A DNA stretch of 42,904 bases, from positions 1 to 42,904 of the forward strand of contig JBCCMB010000009.1 of the NCBI GenBank assembly GCA_039026555.1. The letters are read 5' to 3'. The translations under genes were made by a program, and so were the position numbers. The DNA is from JBCCMB01 sp039026555. Lineage in GTDB: Bacteria > Pseudomonadota > Alphaproteobacteria > Caulobacterales > Hyphomonadaceae. The notes beneath the pieces were generated by a model. That model made no database searches. It was given only the letters and a program-made list of their open reading frames with translations, and was not told where the DNA came from. This document shows positions 15,213 to 23,880 of this stretch, piece by piece (the first letter of the stretch is position 1; every line of letters begins with the position of its first letter).

Positions 15213-16343
15213 CTATCCGGCGATCCGAATGAGTTCGTCAAAGGCGAGATAGAGGTGATAGCCCGTGCTGGCGGGCATGTCCGTGCTTATCGGTTCGCCC
15301 GCCTCATCATACTTATCGATCCAACCGCCCTCGATAGCGGGCGCCAGATGGTCGTCCCAAATCAAATCAAACGTCTGCGCCGCGCGAACTGGGGCGTTTT
15401 CATCTCCCGCTTCAAGGCGGGCGATATGGGCCTTAAGCGCTTCGGTTAGCGACCAAGTGCGCCTGACGTCTTCGCGTATGTCTCCTTCTAGCGTGTGCGA
15501 GAGGCGAATGCGCCCATCCTCATCTGTGAACCGCAAGGCGGCGGCGTACAGCGCATCAGACGCGGGCGATAAGCTCGCGCCGGACAAACGCGCTGTCTCC
15601 GCCAACAGCCAAACCCATTCGTATTGATGTCCCGCCTCATAGCGATCATCGGACCAAGACCGCCAATCCGGCGTAAAGGTCTCGCGTAGTGCGCCCGAGT
15701 CCTCGTCGCGGAAGCAAGTTTCCATAAGATTTTGGATCCGACGCGCACGATCCATCGCCTGGTCGCCGCCGCCCGCTTCGAAATGCGCCAGACACGCCTC
15801 CAGATAATGCATATGCGGATTTTGTTCGCGGCGTTCCGGCGCCGGCAGATGTTCGCAATAGCCCCCTTCTTCGCGCGGTCGGGCCAAATGCGACTCAACC
15901 GCCTCCGCAATCTCGCGCGCCGCCGCGACATGGTTTGGATCGCCCAATTGCTTGGCGGCGGCGGACACGGCGAGCAGTGAAAAAGCAGCGTCGTATAAAT
16001 CCGCGGTCGCGTCCGCCAGACCGCGCCCGGGGGCGAAGCGCCGCCCAAAGAGGTTGTCTTCGCGTCGACACGCCGTTAGCAGTGTCGCCACGCCCATTCG
16101 CGCTAAATCCTCGCTTCGGTCGCGCCGCCAGTTCAATTGGTTCGCAAGAACAAAGGAAAACGTCTGCCGCGCTTGGACGCGAACGCGGCTGTCCGCATCC
16201 TTTATCGGGCGGCCGTCTAAGTCTAAGCGCTCATAAAACCCGCCGCGCGGATCGACGCCGGCTTCCGCCCAGAGTGGGAAGGACGCATCCAGCATCCATG
16301 CGCGCGCTTTTTCGGCGCGGGTCTTTAAATCCTGAGCACCCAC
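15213..16343 (-). CDS. AGE family epimerase/isomerase
   Basis: A 376-residue (alpha/alpha)6-barrel protein of the N-acylglucosamine 2-epimerase family, whose members interconvert aldoses and ketoses or epimerise N-acetylhexosamines. Characteristic histidine motifs are NPHMHYLEA, EAGHQYEWVWLL and, near the end, STGYHLYLAFDEL. It could be a mannose or mannose-6-phosphate isomerase-like enzyme or a cellobiose/sugar epimerase; the substrate cannot be told. GTG start at 16343 with GGGGAGG five bases upstream. It precedes the amidase gene by 4 bases, an unusual pairing of sugar and polyamine chemistry. Confidence 0.88.
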   Translation of the reverse strand: MGAQDLKTRAEKARAWMLDASFPLWAEAGVDPRGGFYERLDLDGRPIKDADSRVRVQARQTFSFVLANQLNWRRDRSEDLARMGVATLLTACRREDNLFGRRFAPGRGLADATADLYDAAFSLLAVSAAAKQLGDPNHVAAAREIAEAVESHLARPREEGGYCEHLPAPERREQNPHMHYLEACLAHFEAGGGDQAMDRARRIQNLMETCFRDEDSGALRETFTPDWRSWSDDRYEAGHQYEWVWLLAETARLSGASLSPASDALYAAALRFTDEDGRIRLSHTLEGDIREDVRRTWSLTEALKAHIARLEAGDENAPVRAAQTFDLIWDDHLAPAIEGGWIDKYDEAGEPISTDMPASTGYHLYLAFDELIRIAG

Positions 16344-16652
16344 TTGCGCCTCCCCTTCATCTTGCGCTTGCGCAAAGCCGGCTGCGTTCTAGCCTGCATC
16401 CGCAAGGAACCAAAGCCCTCAGACGCGCCGATTTCAGCGAATAGGTTTGCGTTTTGCATGTATGCGCGATCAAGAATGGCGCTCACGGACGGTTTGATCT
16501 AAGACCAAGGCGCGAGGTTGTCTCGTCGCACCGCGACTTGTGTTGGTAAGCGACGTGATATTGGGGAGTAGAGTTATGCGATCGATGCGGACACGATCGT
16601 GTCTGTCGGCTATAAGGCCTCGGCGATTTTTGGAGACGCGTTGGAGGCGTGC
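16344..16652. other. Divergent intergenic region with two palindromes
   Basis: This 309-base gap separates the epimerase and ParA genes, which point away from each other, so both promoters should lie here. I see no gene. Two dyads stand out: TTGCGC-TT-GCGCAA at 16362-16375, close to the epimerase start, and the perfect palindrome at 16590-16603, close to the ParA start. Confidence 0.6.
16590..16603. promoter_or_regulatory. Perfect 14-bp palindrome upstream of parA
   Basis: GACACGATCGTGTC is fully self-complementary and lies 50 bases upstream of the ParA start codon. Its size and place fit an operator for autoregulation, as is known for several plasmid ParA proteins, or a parS-like centromere site. 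It does not match the chromosomal parS consensus that I know. Confidence 0.4.
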
Positions 16653-17573
16653 ATGACGGCGACGATCGTGGCGGTCGCTAATCTGAAAGGCGGCGTCGGG
16701 AAATCGACGACAACGGTGATGCTCGCCGACAGTTTGGCCTATTTTTACGGGCTGAACGTGTTGGTGATCGATTTGGACGCGCAAGCGAACTCGTCGCAAA
16801 TTCTTTTGACGGAGCGCGGCGTGCAGGCGGCGTCCGAACAGGGCAAGGGCGCGCATCATCTCATCAACCAATTCATCAATGGTGAAACGCCGGATGCGGC
16901 GCCCTTTATCATGCCGAACGCCGTGACCTTGGAGGAGTTGCGTCTCGCCGAAGAACAAGATGAGCGTCGCGGATGGATTGCGTCTCTCCCATCGCATCCG
17001 CAGCTTCGTCTCCAAGAACTAACCCTCGAAGAAGATTGGTATTCCAAAGCCGGCACGCCGACGACGCTGGCGAAAGCGCTGGAGACGCATTTTCGCGCCG
17101 CCTTTGAGACCTTGATGCCGCTCTATGACGTGATTTTGTTGGATTGCCCGCCGCATTTGTCGCCCCTGTCGCGCGCCGGGCTGGCCATGGCCGATGTTTA
17201 TGTCATGCCGACAATCGCGGACGCTGTCTCCACATGGGGTACGAAGCAATTTTCAGATTGGGTCGGCGCGAATTTCGCCCCCGATCTGCCACGCCGTAAT
17301 TTTGTGATCATTACGCGCTTCCGCAACACCAGCTATGCGCGGCAAGTACAGACGGAACTCAAAGAGATCTATCTAAAAGATCGATGGTTTGGGCCGACCA
17401 TTCCAGAATCAGTGCATGTTCTAAATGCAATGGATCGTCCGGCGCCGGACAGCTACAATACGTTCCGTGGAAAGTATGGCGGCGTCAAAGGCGACGTCAG
17501 ACGCCTCGCCGAGCGATTTACGGATTTCTTGACTCAAAGAACGGGCAGGACATGGAAGAAGATCCGAGACTAG
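16653..17573 (+). CDS. ParA/MinD family ATPase
   Basis: A 306-residue ParA-type ATPase. The deviant Walker A motif KGGVGKST is at residues 12-19 with the signature first lysine, Walker A' is VIDLDAQANSS, and Walker B is VILLDCPP. The ATG at 16653 is preceded by GGAGG five bases upstream, so an in-frame GTG at 16599 is unlikely. ParA proteins form ATP-dependent gradients on DNA to position plasmids, chromosomes or protein complexes. No ParB gene follows; instead the last 22 bases overlap a small gene. This could be an orphan positioning system or a remnant of an integrated replicon. It may serve the nearby SLOG/RyR block, but only proximity suggests that. Confidence 0.9.
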   Translation: MTATIVAVANLKGGVGKSTTTVMLADSLAYFYGLNVLVIDLDAQANSSQILLTERGVQAASEQGKGAHHLINQFINGETPDAAPFIMPNAVTLEELRLAEEQDERRGWIASLPSHPQLRLQELTLEEDWYSKAGTPTTLAKALETHFRAAFETLMPLYDVILLDCPPHLSPLSRAGLAMADVYVMPTIADAVSTWGTKQFSDWVGANFAPDLPRRNFVIITRFRNTSYARQVQTELKEIYLKDRWFGPTIPESVHVLNAMDRPAPDSYNTFRGKYGGVKGDVRRLAERFTDFLTQRTGRTWKKIRD

Positions 17574-17917
17574 ACGCGATTGCGTATCTGGACCGCTTCT
17601 TCGACGAATTGCGTGAAGAGGTTCGATCCAACCCAAAGCTTGCGAGCCGATTGGTGAAAGCTTTGGGCGCCCAAGTCGTGTTCGACGATGAGACGAAGGG
17701 GGATGTGTCCAATCCTTATGTGTTGGCGGATGGGTCGAAAACGCGGTTTTACTCGGTTTATTCGCCGATGAAGGCGTCGCAGCTTAAGCGCGTTTTGCGA
17801 GAGAATAATCTGGCGACGTCGGTAGACTTGCGTGGCAAAACGCCGAGCCAGCTGATCGACATGTTGTACGAACGCGCCACCTCGAAAGTTCAAGAACGGA
17901 AAAGTTCTAACATTTAA
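17552..17917 (+). CDS. Small protein with SAP-like C-terminus, ParA partner
   Basis: A 121-residue acidic-to-neutral protein translated from an ATG inside the end of the ParA gene (22-base overlap), which implies coupled translation. The first half is helical (LDAIAYLDRFFDELREEV). The second half has the helix-extended loop-helix look of a SAP or Rho-N DNA-binding motif: SQLKRVLRENNLATSVDLRG then SQLIDMLYERA. I infer that it is the ParA partner or adaptor that binds DNA, replacing ParB. An in-frame start far upstream (17384) would lie wholly in the ParA gene and is rejected. Confidence 0.65.
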   Translation: MEEDPRLDAIAYLDRFFDELREEVRSNPKLASRLVKALGAQVVFDDETKGDVSNPYVLADGSKTRFYSVYSPMKASQLKRVLRENNLATSVDLRGKTPSQLIDMLYERATSKVQERKSSNI

Positions 17918-18297
17918 GCGTGTCGCCTGCGCTTTGGCTTACTGCGACGGGCTTAAACCAAGTCGAAATCACTCGCCGCTTTGGCGAGGCCTGGGTCGCG
18001 GCGCGCAGACAATCTGAAAAATACGCCATCTTCCGCCACTAGGCGCAGATTGCGCGGTTGAAATCGCGGCGTCTCCCAAACTTGGATTTGTGGACGTGTT
18101 GGTTGGCGCGCGATCCCAAATTGGCGGGGTTGGCGGCCAGTTTGGCGTTCAAATTCAACCGTAATAGCGGGCGCAGTATCATGCCCGAAGACGCTTAGCC
18201 CCGGTAGAGATAATCATGGGATAAAGTTGGCTTCGAGCTGTCGGGCGCCTACCTAGAGTTTAGGCGCGCTTCGCGCTGGTCTGATAAGGGGCTGCGC
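17918..18297. other. Intergenic region; possible decayed reading frame on minus strand
   Basis: No intact gene is visible in these 380 bases. On the minus strand one frame stays open from about 18213 down to a TAA at about 17986, roughly 75 codons, but it has no ATG, GTG or TTG near its beginning and is preceded by a TGA. Its translation (for instance WETPRFQPRNLRLVAEDGV) looks protein-like but matches no family I know. It could be a gene remnant or chance. Confidence 0.35.
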
Positions 18298-19251
18298 GTG
18301 GCGATGCAAAAACGCTTCGATCTCAATCTGTTAAACACGTTTGACGCGCTTTGGCGCGAGCGCAGCGTAACCCGAGCGGCGCAGCGATTGAATGTGACCC
18401 AGCCAGCCGTCTCAAATGCGCTTGGCCGCTTGCGCGAGACATTTGGCGATGAGCTTTTTATCCGCACGCCCAGCGGCGTGGAGCCGACGGAACGCTGCCG
18501 CGAAATCGCACTCGACGTAAGACGCGCGTTGCATCATGTCGAACGTACGCTGGCGCCGCATGACAGCTTTGATCCAAAAACCTCGGAACGCGTGTTTCGG
18601 ATCGGATCGGCTGATTATTTCGATCATGTGGTTTTGCCGCCTCTGATGCAAAGGCTGCTGGCGGAGGCGCCGCGTGTGGATTTGCGCATCGTTCATGGAC
18701 TGGCGGAGGCGGGCCTCGACGCCGTCGATGGCGGCGATCTGGACTTCATGGTCGCCCCCAACATGCCGGAGGCTCCAAAACGCATCGCTATCGCGCCCAT
18801 CATTGAGGAGCGTTTCGTGCTGATTATGCGTGAGGGGCATCCGCAGGCGGGCGCGTCTATGGACTTAGAGACGTATGCGAACATGACCCATGTCACATTT
18901 TCTCAACGTGGGGATGCGCGCACGCAGGTGGACGATATGTTGGCCGATCACGGTTTGCGGCGCAGGGTCGGCCTAACCTCCGCGCACCATACATCGATCG
19001 CCGAAACGGTGAGAGATACGGATCTTGTGGCCCTATCGCCCAGCCGTTTGGCGCGCCGCTATGTGGGCAAGGGTGGCGTCGTAATCGCGTCGCCGCCGCT
19101 CGAGATCCCCAGTTTTCATCTGCATTTGTACTGGAGCCGGCGTTTGAACACGGATCCAGGCGCCATGTGGCTGAAATCTTTGATGATGGACGTCGCCGCC
19201 TCGCTGCCGCTGGAAGAGATGATCGAGCCGAGATTGGCGCCCGCGAGCTAG
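18298..19251 (+). CDS. LysR family transcriptional regulator
   Basis: A 317-residue LysR-type regulator. The winged helix-turn-helix is near the N-terminus: LNLLNTFDALWRERSVTRAA, then LNVTQPAVSNALGRLRE and GDELFIRT, of the NodD/PcpR/SyrM-like subgroup (two-letter hallmark FDLNLL). The remainder is the co-inducer binding domain. It starts at GTG 18298, with AAGGGG six bases upstream, or at the ATG two codons later. The target is unknown. The nearest gene downstream is the M3 peptidase, on the same strand after 129 bases; there is no divergent neighbour, the usual LysR target. Confidence 0.9.
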   Translation: MAMQKRFDLNLLNTFDALWRERSVTRAAQRLNVTQPAVSNALGRLRETFGDELFIRTPSGVEPTERCREIALDVRRALHHVERTLAPHDSFDPKTSERVFRIGSADYFDHVVLPPLMQRLLAEAPRVDLRIVHGLAEAGLDAVDGGDLDFMVAPNMPEAPKRIAIAPIIEERFVLIMREGHPQAGASMDLETYANMTHVTFSQRGDARTQVDDMLADHGLRRRVGLTSAHHTSIAETVRDTDLVALSPSRLARRYVGKGGVVIASPPLEIPSFHLHLYWSRRLNTDPGAMWLKSLMMDVAASLPLEEMIEPRLAPAS

Positions 19252-19380
19252 GCGCATTTGCCTGCCGCTGCATTGAAGGCGCCCAAGCGCTCGTACCTTT
19301 CCGAGATTCTCCTATATTCAGTGTGATTCTATTGGCTGGCGTCGTCCCGGCTGGGATTTGTTCGAACTGGGAGCAACTGA

Positions 19381-21549
19381 ATGAGCAATCCGTCCGTGTC
19401 TTTTAAAGCGCGTTTGATCATTGCATGCGCAGCAGGCGCGTTGGCTTGGGGGTGCGGTGCGGCTGAAACACCGTCGTCAACGGACGGACAGGCGAGCGCG
19501 GCCGTCGAGGCTGAAAATCCCTTGATAACGGAATGGCCCGGGACCTATGCAACGCCGCCTTTCAGCGCGATTTCCGATGAAGATTACAAACCGGCTTTCG
19601 ACGCCGCCGTCGCTGAGTATCGCGAAGAGTTGGAAGCGATTGCATCCTTAGATGATGCGCCGACCTTCGAAAACACGATTGTTGCGATGGAGCAGGCGGG
19701 AGGCGCGCTTAAGCGCGTGGGCGGCGTCTTTTTCAACGTCACAAACACGGACACCAACCCGACCCTGCAAGAATTGGATGTGGAATTGACCCCCGCCTTC
19801 ACGCGCGAGGTCGATGCGCCCTTTCTAGACGATCGTTTGTTCGCGCGCGTGCAGGCTGTTTATGACGCGCAAGAGGGCCTGGCGCCGGAAGATGCGCGCC
19901 TTGTTGAACTCTATCATCGCGAATTCGTGCGTAAAGGCGCGGCTGCGGACGCGGAAGCCAAATCGCGGATCAAAGAGATCAATACGCGCATTGCGACCCT
20001 AAACACGCAGTTTGCGCAGAACCTATTGAAAGAGACCAAGAGCTTCCAGCTCGTCGTCACCGATCCTACCCGACTAGCGGGTCTGTCCGACGCGATGAAG
20101 GCGGCCGGGAAGTCGGCGGCAGAGGCCGCCGGCCTCGAGGACGCTTGGGCGTTTGGACTAAACCGCTCCGTCTTTGAGAATTTTATGGCGCAGGCGGAGG
20201 ATCGCGAACTGCGCGCTAAATTGTTTGACGGCTATCGTCTGCGCGGCGCAAACGGCGGCGAAAGCGACAATAGCGACGTTATCTTAGAGATTGTCCGTCT
20301 CCGCGCCGAGCGCGCCGAGCTCTTGGGCTATGTGAGCCACGCGCATTTCCAACTTGAAACGCGTATGGCGAAAACGCCCGAAAACGCCATGGATTTCTTG
20401 CTGCGCGTTTGGGAGCCGGGCTTAGCGCGCGCCAAGCAAGAATTGGACGATATGCAGGCGCTGGTCGGCGATGAATATGTCGTCGAAGGCCATGATTGGT
20501 GGCATTTGTCCGAACGCGTCCGTGCTGAGAAATACGCTTTCGATAGCGCGCTGCTGAAACCCTATTTCCAATTGGAGAATGTGCGTCAGGGCGCATTCGA
20601 CATGGCGACGAAGTTGTTCGGCGTGACATTTGAAGAAGTCGATGTTGAGGCCTGGAACCCCGAAGTCGTCTCCTTCGACGTCAAAAACGCTGAAGGCGAG
20701 CATCTCGGCTTATTCATGATGGATATGTTCGCCCGCGACACGAAACGCGGCGGCGCTTGGATGAGCACTTACCGGGACGCCAGCGATATCGATGATGTCG
20801 AGATCCGGCCTATCGTCACCAACAACCTCAACATGATTACGCCGGAACAGGATGCGCCGGCGCTCATGAGTTTTGGTGAGGTTGAAACCCTATTCCATGA
20901 GTTCGGACATGCGCTTCACGGGCTCATGACGACGCAAAAATACCCATTCTACTCCGGCGTTAGCGGCCCACGCGACTATACGGAGTTTCCGGCGCAGATC
21001 TTGGAGCACTGGGCCAGCCAAAGCGAGATGCTGGCCGATTACGCGAAACATCACGAAACGGGAGAACCCATTCCCAACGAATTGGTGGAGAAATTGCTCG
21101 AGGCCGCCAATCATAATCAAGGTTTCAAGACGACAGAGTTTATCGCCGCGTCCTTGCTGGATATGCGCTGGCATATGTTGAACTCGCAACAGGCGGCGGC
21201 GATCACTGACGTTCGCGCGTTTGAAAGAGAAGTGCTGGCGGAATATGGATTGCTCAATGAAATCGAGCCGCGCTATCGCTCCCAATACTTTTCGCATATT
21301 TTCGCGGGCGGCTATTCGGCCGGATATTACTCTTATCTGTGGTCTGAAATTTTGGACGCCGACGGTTTCGACGCCTTCCTAGAAGCCGGCGATATCTTTG
21401 ATCCCGCTGCGGCGGCGCGCTTGCAGGAATGGGTATACGAGGCCGGTGGCATCATGGAGGCGGACGAACTTTATCGGCGTTTCAGAGGCGCAGATCCGTC
21501 CATCGAGCCTTTGTTGCGGGCGCGCGGCCTCGCCGACGGCGAGAGCTAG
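19381..21549 (+). CDS. M3 family metallopeptidase (Dcp/oligopeptidase A-like), lipoprotein
   Basis: Zinc metallopeptidase of 722 residues. The thermolysin-like zinc site HEFGH is at residues 506-510 (ETLFHEFGHALHGLM), and the downstream Glu and C-terminal YSAGYYSYLWSEILDADGFDAF block are typical of peptidyl-dipeptidase Dcp and oligopeptidase A. Unlike the cytoplasmic enzymes it begins with a lipoprotein signal peptide (IIACAAGALAWGC), so it is probably anchored in the periplasm and degrades peptides there. ATG at 19381 with GGGAG upstream. The gene uses the neighbours' codon pattern and looks like ordinary core content. Confidence 0.93.
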   Translation: MSNPSVSFKARLIIACAAGALAWGCGAAETPSSTDGQASAAVEAENPLITEWPGTYATPPFSAISDEDYKPAFDAAVAEYREELEAIASLDDAPTFENTIVAMEQAGGALKRVGGVFFNVTNTDTNPTLQELDVELTPAFTREVDAPFLDDRLFARVQAVYDAQEGLAPEDARLVELYHREFVRKGAAADAEAKSRIKEINTRIATLNTQFAQNLLKETKSFQLVVTDPTRLAGLSDAMKAAGKSAAEAAGLEDAWAFGLNRSVFENFMAQAEDRELRAKLFDGYRLRGANGGESDNSDVILEIVRLRAERAELLGYVSHAHFQLETRMAKTPENAMDFLLRVWEPGLARAKQELDDMQALVGDEYVVEGHDWWHLSERVRAEKYAFDSALLKPYFQLENVRQGAFDMATKLFGVTFEEVDVEAWNPEVVSFDVKNAEGEHLGLFMMDMFARDTKRGGAWMSTYRDASDIDDVEIRPIVTNNLNMITPEQDAPALMSFGEVETLFHEFGHALHGLMTTQKYPFYSGVSGPRDYTEFPAQILEHWASQSEMLADYAKHHETGEPIPNELVEKLLEAANHNQGFKTTEFIAASLLDMRWHMLNSQQAAAITDVRAFEREVLAEYGLLNEIEPRYRSQYFSHIFAGGYSAGYYSYLWSEILDADGFDAFLEAGDIFDPAAAARLQEWVYEAGGIMEADELYRRFRGADPSIEPLLRARGLADGES

Positions 21550-21830
21550 CGAGACGCGGGCAGGTCGAGCGGGGCGTCGCCGGGCTCTTGGCTTGCCCGG
21601 TTCGCATTTTTAGAGGTCAGAAGTCTCCGCGCAGCATCCCGCGCAGGCGCCTCGATGATGTGATACGCGATCTAGGATACGGCGATCACAAGCAGCAGCA
21701 TGGCGAGGTGATAAAGGTCACCATGCCATTTTTCCATGCCGATCATAGGCTGACCATCGCGCTCGAAGAAAATTTGCACGCCGGTTGCACTTTCAAATAC
21801 GGCGACACCATCGTCTTTACGAATGCAAGG
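21546..21830 (-). pseudogene. Decayed C-terminus of an acyltransferase-3 family protein
   Basis: Reading straight on in the metC frame after its stop gives a protein-like stretch without a start codon: WHGDLYHLAMLLLVIAVS, an in-frame TAG (21672-21674), then IAYHIIEAPARDAARRL and a tail to a TAG at 21546. A hydrophobic helix followed by Y-x-x-IE-x-PAR-x-x-x-R is the C-terminal signature of membrane acyltransferases of the OafA/Acyl_transf_3 type, and the stop falls where a Tyr or Trp would be expected. I infer the 3' remnant of such a gene, truncated upstream at the metC junction. It fills the gap between the convergent M3 peptidase and metC genes. Confidence 0.5.
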
Positions 21831-23003
21831 TCAAGCCCTAATGCCGGACGCCTCAAACGCGTTCGCCAAATCTGCTTTCAGATCGGTCGGGCTTTCCAAT
21901 CCGATGCTAAAGCGCAATAGCGGGCCGGCGAAATCCGGGCGTCCAAGCGTTCGATCCAATTGCGGGTCGCAATGAATAGCCAGGCTCTCATAGCCGCCCC
22001 AGGAGAAGCCCAGGCCGAAAAGTGTGAGCGCGTTGAGGAACGCTAAGACTTGCGCCTCATCGCAAGGTTTCAAAACCATGCCGAATAGTCCGGCTGACCC
22101 CGTGAAGTCGCGCTTCCAAAGCGCATGATAAGGATCGTCGGGCCGGCCTGGATGGAGTATCCGATCAACTTCCGGACGCGCCGCCAGCCAATCGGCGACG
22201 TCATATGCGGATGCTTCATGCTGGCGAAGGCGCGTCATCATGGTGCGCAGTCCGCGCAAAGTTAGATAAGCGTCTTCGGCCGACACCATCATGCCGAGAT
22301 CTGTAGATGCTTGGGCGATACGCGCGCCGATCAATGGATCGCGCGTTAAAATCGCACCGGAAAGCACATCAGAATGACCCGCGGGGTATTTGGTCGTCGC
22401 GTGAATGGACACGTCAACGCCAAGATCTAGAGGTTTGTAATAGACGCCGGCGCCCCAAGTGTTGTCCAGCGCCGTGGGTACGCCATGCTTGCGAGCGATT
22501 TCTGTGATCGCGGGCGTGTCTTGTATTTCAAAGGTCAGCGATCCTGGGCTTTCGAGGAAGATGAGCTGCGTTTCGGGTCTGATGAGCGCTTCAATCCCGG
22601 CGCCGATATCAGGATCGAAATATTCGGTCTCACAGCCCCAGCGCTTTAACGAGCGATCACAATAGCGCCGCGTTGGGCCATAAACGCTGTCTGTAACGAG
22701 GATATGGCCGCCCGCGCCGGCAAGCGCGAAAATCGGCAGCGTGCAAGCGATAAGTCCCGACGCCGTCAGAAGGCAGTCGCGTGCGTCTTCCATTTCACAG
22801 AGGGCGGATTTCAGCGCGTCATGCGCGGCCATGCCGACCAGGCCATAGGTTTTGACGCCTGGCGCATAGAGCTCTTCGGCGGTTGGCATCAAAACGGTGG
22901 ATGCGCGTTGCGGCGGAGGATTCACCGCGCCGTCGAATTTTTTTGGATCGGAGCCTGCACGCACCAATCGCGTATCCAGCGTTCGGCGCGGCGTTTTTGT
23001 CAT
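21831..23003 (-). CDS. metC: Cystathionine beta-lyase
   Basis: PLP-dependent Cys/Met-metabolism enzyme, 390 residues. The internal aldimine lysine is Lys205 in ATTKYPAGHSDV; other hallmarks are the N-terminal TRLVRAG, YGLVGM and LDNTWGAG. The TKYPAGHSD and DNTWGAG blocks favour cystathionine beta-lyase (cystathionine to homocysteine, pyruvate and ammonia), although related gamma-lyases are hard to exclude. It is the third gene of cysK-sseA-metC; its ATG (23003) lies 4 bases after the sulfurtransferase stop. The operon links cysteine synthesis, sulfur transfer and the step from cysteine toward methionine. Confidence 0.9.
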   Translation of the reverse strand: MTKTPRRTLDTRLVRAGSDPKKFDGAVNPPPQRASTVLMPTAEELYAPGVKTYGLVGMAAHDALKSALCEMEDARDCLLTASGLIACTLPIFALAGAGGHILVTDSVYGPTRRYCDRSLKRWGCETEYFDPDIGAGIEALIRPETQLIFLESPGSLTFEIQDTPAITEIARKHGVPTALDNTWGAGVYYKPLDLGVDVSIHATTKYPAGHSDVLSGAILTRDPLIGARIAQASTDLGMMVSAEDAYLTLRGLRTMMTRLRQHEASAYDVADWLAARPEVDRILHPGRPDDPYHALWKRDFTGSAGLFGMVLKPCDEAQVLAFLNALTLFGLGFSWGGYESLAIHCDPQLDRTLGRPDFAGPLLRFSIGLESPTDLKADLANAFEASGIRA

Positions 23004-23007
23004 TGGT

Positions 23008-23877
23008 TTAACCTACGACCGCTATCGCGGCGTCTTTAGTCGCCGCCCATTCGGACCAGGATCCGTCATAGACCGACGCATCGTCGCGGCCGATCGCGGC
23101 CAGGCCGAGCGCCAAGACAGCGGCGGAGACGCCCGATCCGCACGTGGTGACGATGGGCTTGTCGAGATTCAGGCCAGCGGCCGCAAACGCCGCCTCAAGG
23201 GCTTTTTCGTCTTTCAACTTTCCGTCCTCGCCGATAATAGCGCCGTGCGGCAGATTAAGCGCGCCGGGCATATGCCCTGACGCTAAACCTTCACGCGGTT
23301 CTGGCGCTTCGCCGGTGAAGCGTCCTTCAGGTCGCGCATCTAGAATTTGCGTCGCACCGGCGTCGACAAGGGACTGCATCTTAGGAAGCGTGCGAAACAG
23401 ATCATAACGCGTGCGGACGGTGAAATGCCGCTCATCGGCGCGAACCGGCGGCAAGTCTTCTAACTCCCCGCCCTCTGCGATCCAGGCGTCCAGCCCGCCG
23501 TCCAAAACCGCTACGTCCGAATGTCCCATCACGCGGAACATCCACCAGGTGCGGGCCGACGCGAAATAGCCGTTTTGATCATAGCATATGACCCTGTGAC
23601 CATCGCCGATCCCCATGCGCTTGACACGCGAGGCGAATTTTTCTGGCGATGGGAGCATATGCGGGAAATCGCTCGCCTCATCTGCGATTTCGTCGATGTC
23701 GAAGAAACGCGCTCCCGGGATGTGACGTTCCATATAGGCTTCTTCGCCCGTTTTTTCGGGGTTCAAAAATGGGGCGAACCACGTGGCGTCGACAATGCGC
23801 AGATCAGGCGCGGACATATGATCCACCAGCCATTTTGCGCTGACCATCGGGCTTTCAAAGGAGGATGTTTTCGCCAT
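23008..23877 (-). CDS. sseA: 3-mercaptopyruvate sulfurtransferase
   Basis: Tandem rhodanese protein of 289 residues. The first repeat ends near YDQNGYFASARTWW and is catalytically inactive; the second carries the active-site loop CGSGVSA with Cys246. The CGSGxSA/TA loop is characteristic of mercaptopyruvate sulfurtransferases rather than thiosulfate sulfurtransferases. It would move sulfane sulfur from 3-mercaptopyruvate to acceptors such as cyanide or thioredoxin. Three bases separate it from the cysK stop and four from the metC start, so the three genes form one transcript. Confidence 0.92.
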   Translation of the reverse strand: MAKTSSFESPMVSAKWLVDHMSAPDLRIVDATWFAPFLNPEKTGEEAYMERHIPGARFFDIDEIADEASDFPHMLPSPEKFASRVKRMGIGDGHRVICYDQNGYFASARTWWMFRVMGHSDVAVLDGGLDAWIAEGGELEDLPPVRADERHFTVRTRYDLFRTLPKMQSLVDAGATQILDARPEGRFTGEAPEPREGLASGHMPGALNLPHGAIIGEDGKLKDEKALEAAFAAAGLNLDKPIVTTCGSGVSAAVLALGLAAIGRDDASVYDGSWSEWAATKDAAIAVVG

Positions 23878-23880
23878 TAC

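Noticed and set aside
21429..21920. Plus-strand open frame after the M3 peptidase
   Set aside because: It overlaps the peptidase and metC ends, while the minus strand in the same stretch gives a clear acyltransferase-like ending.
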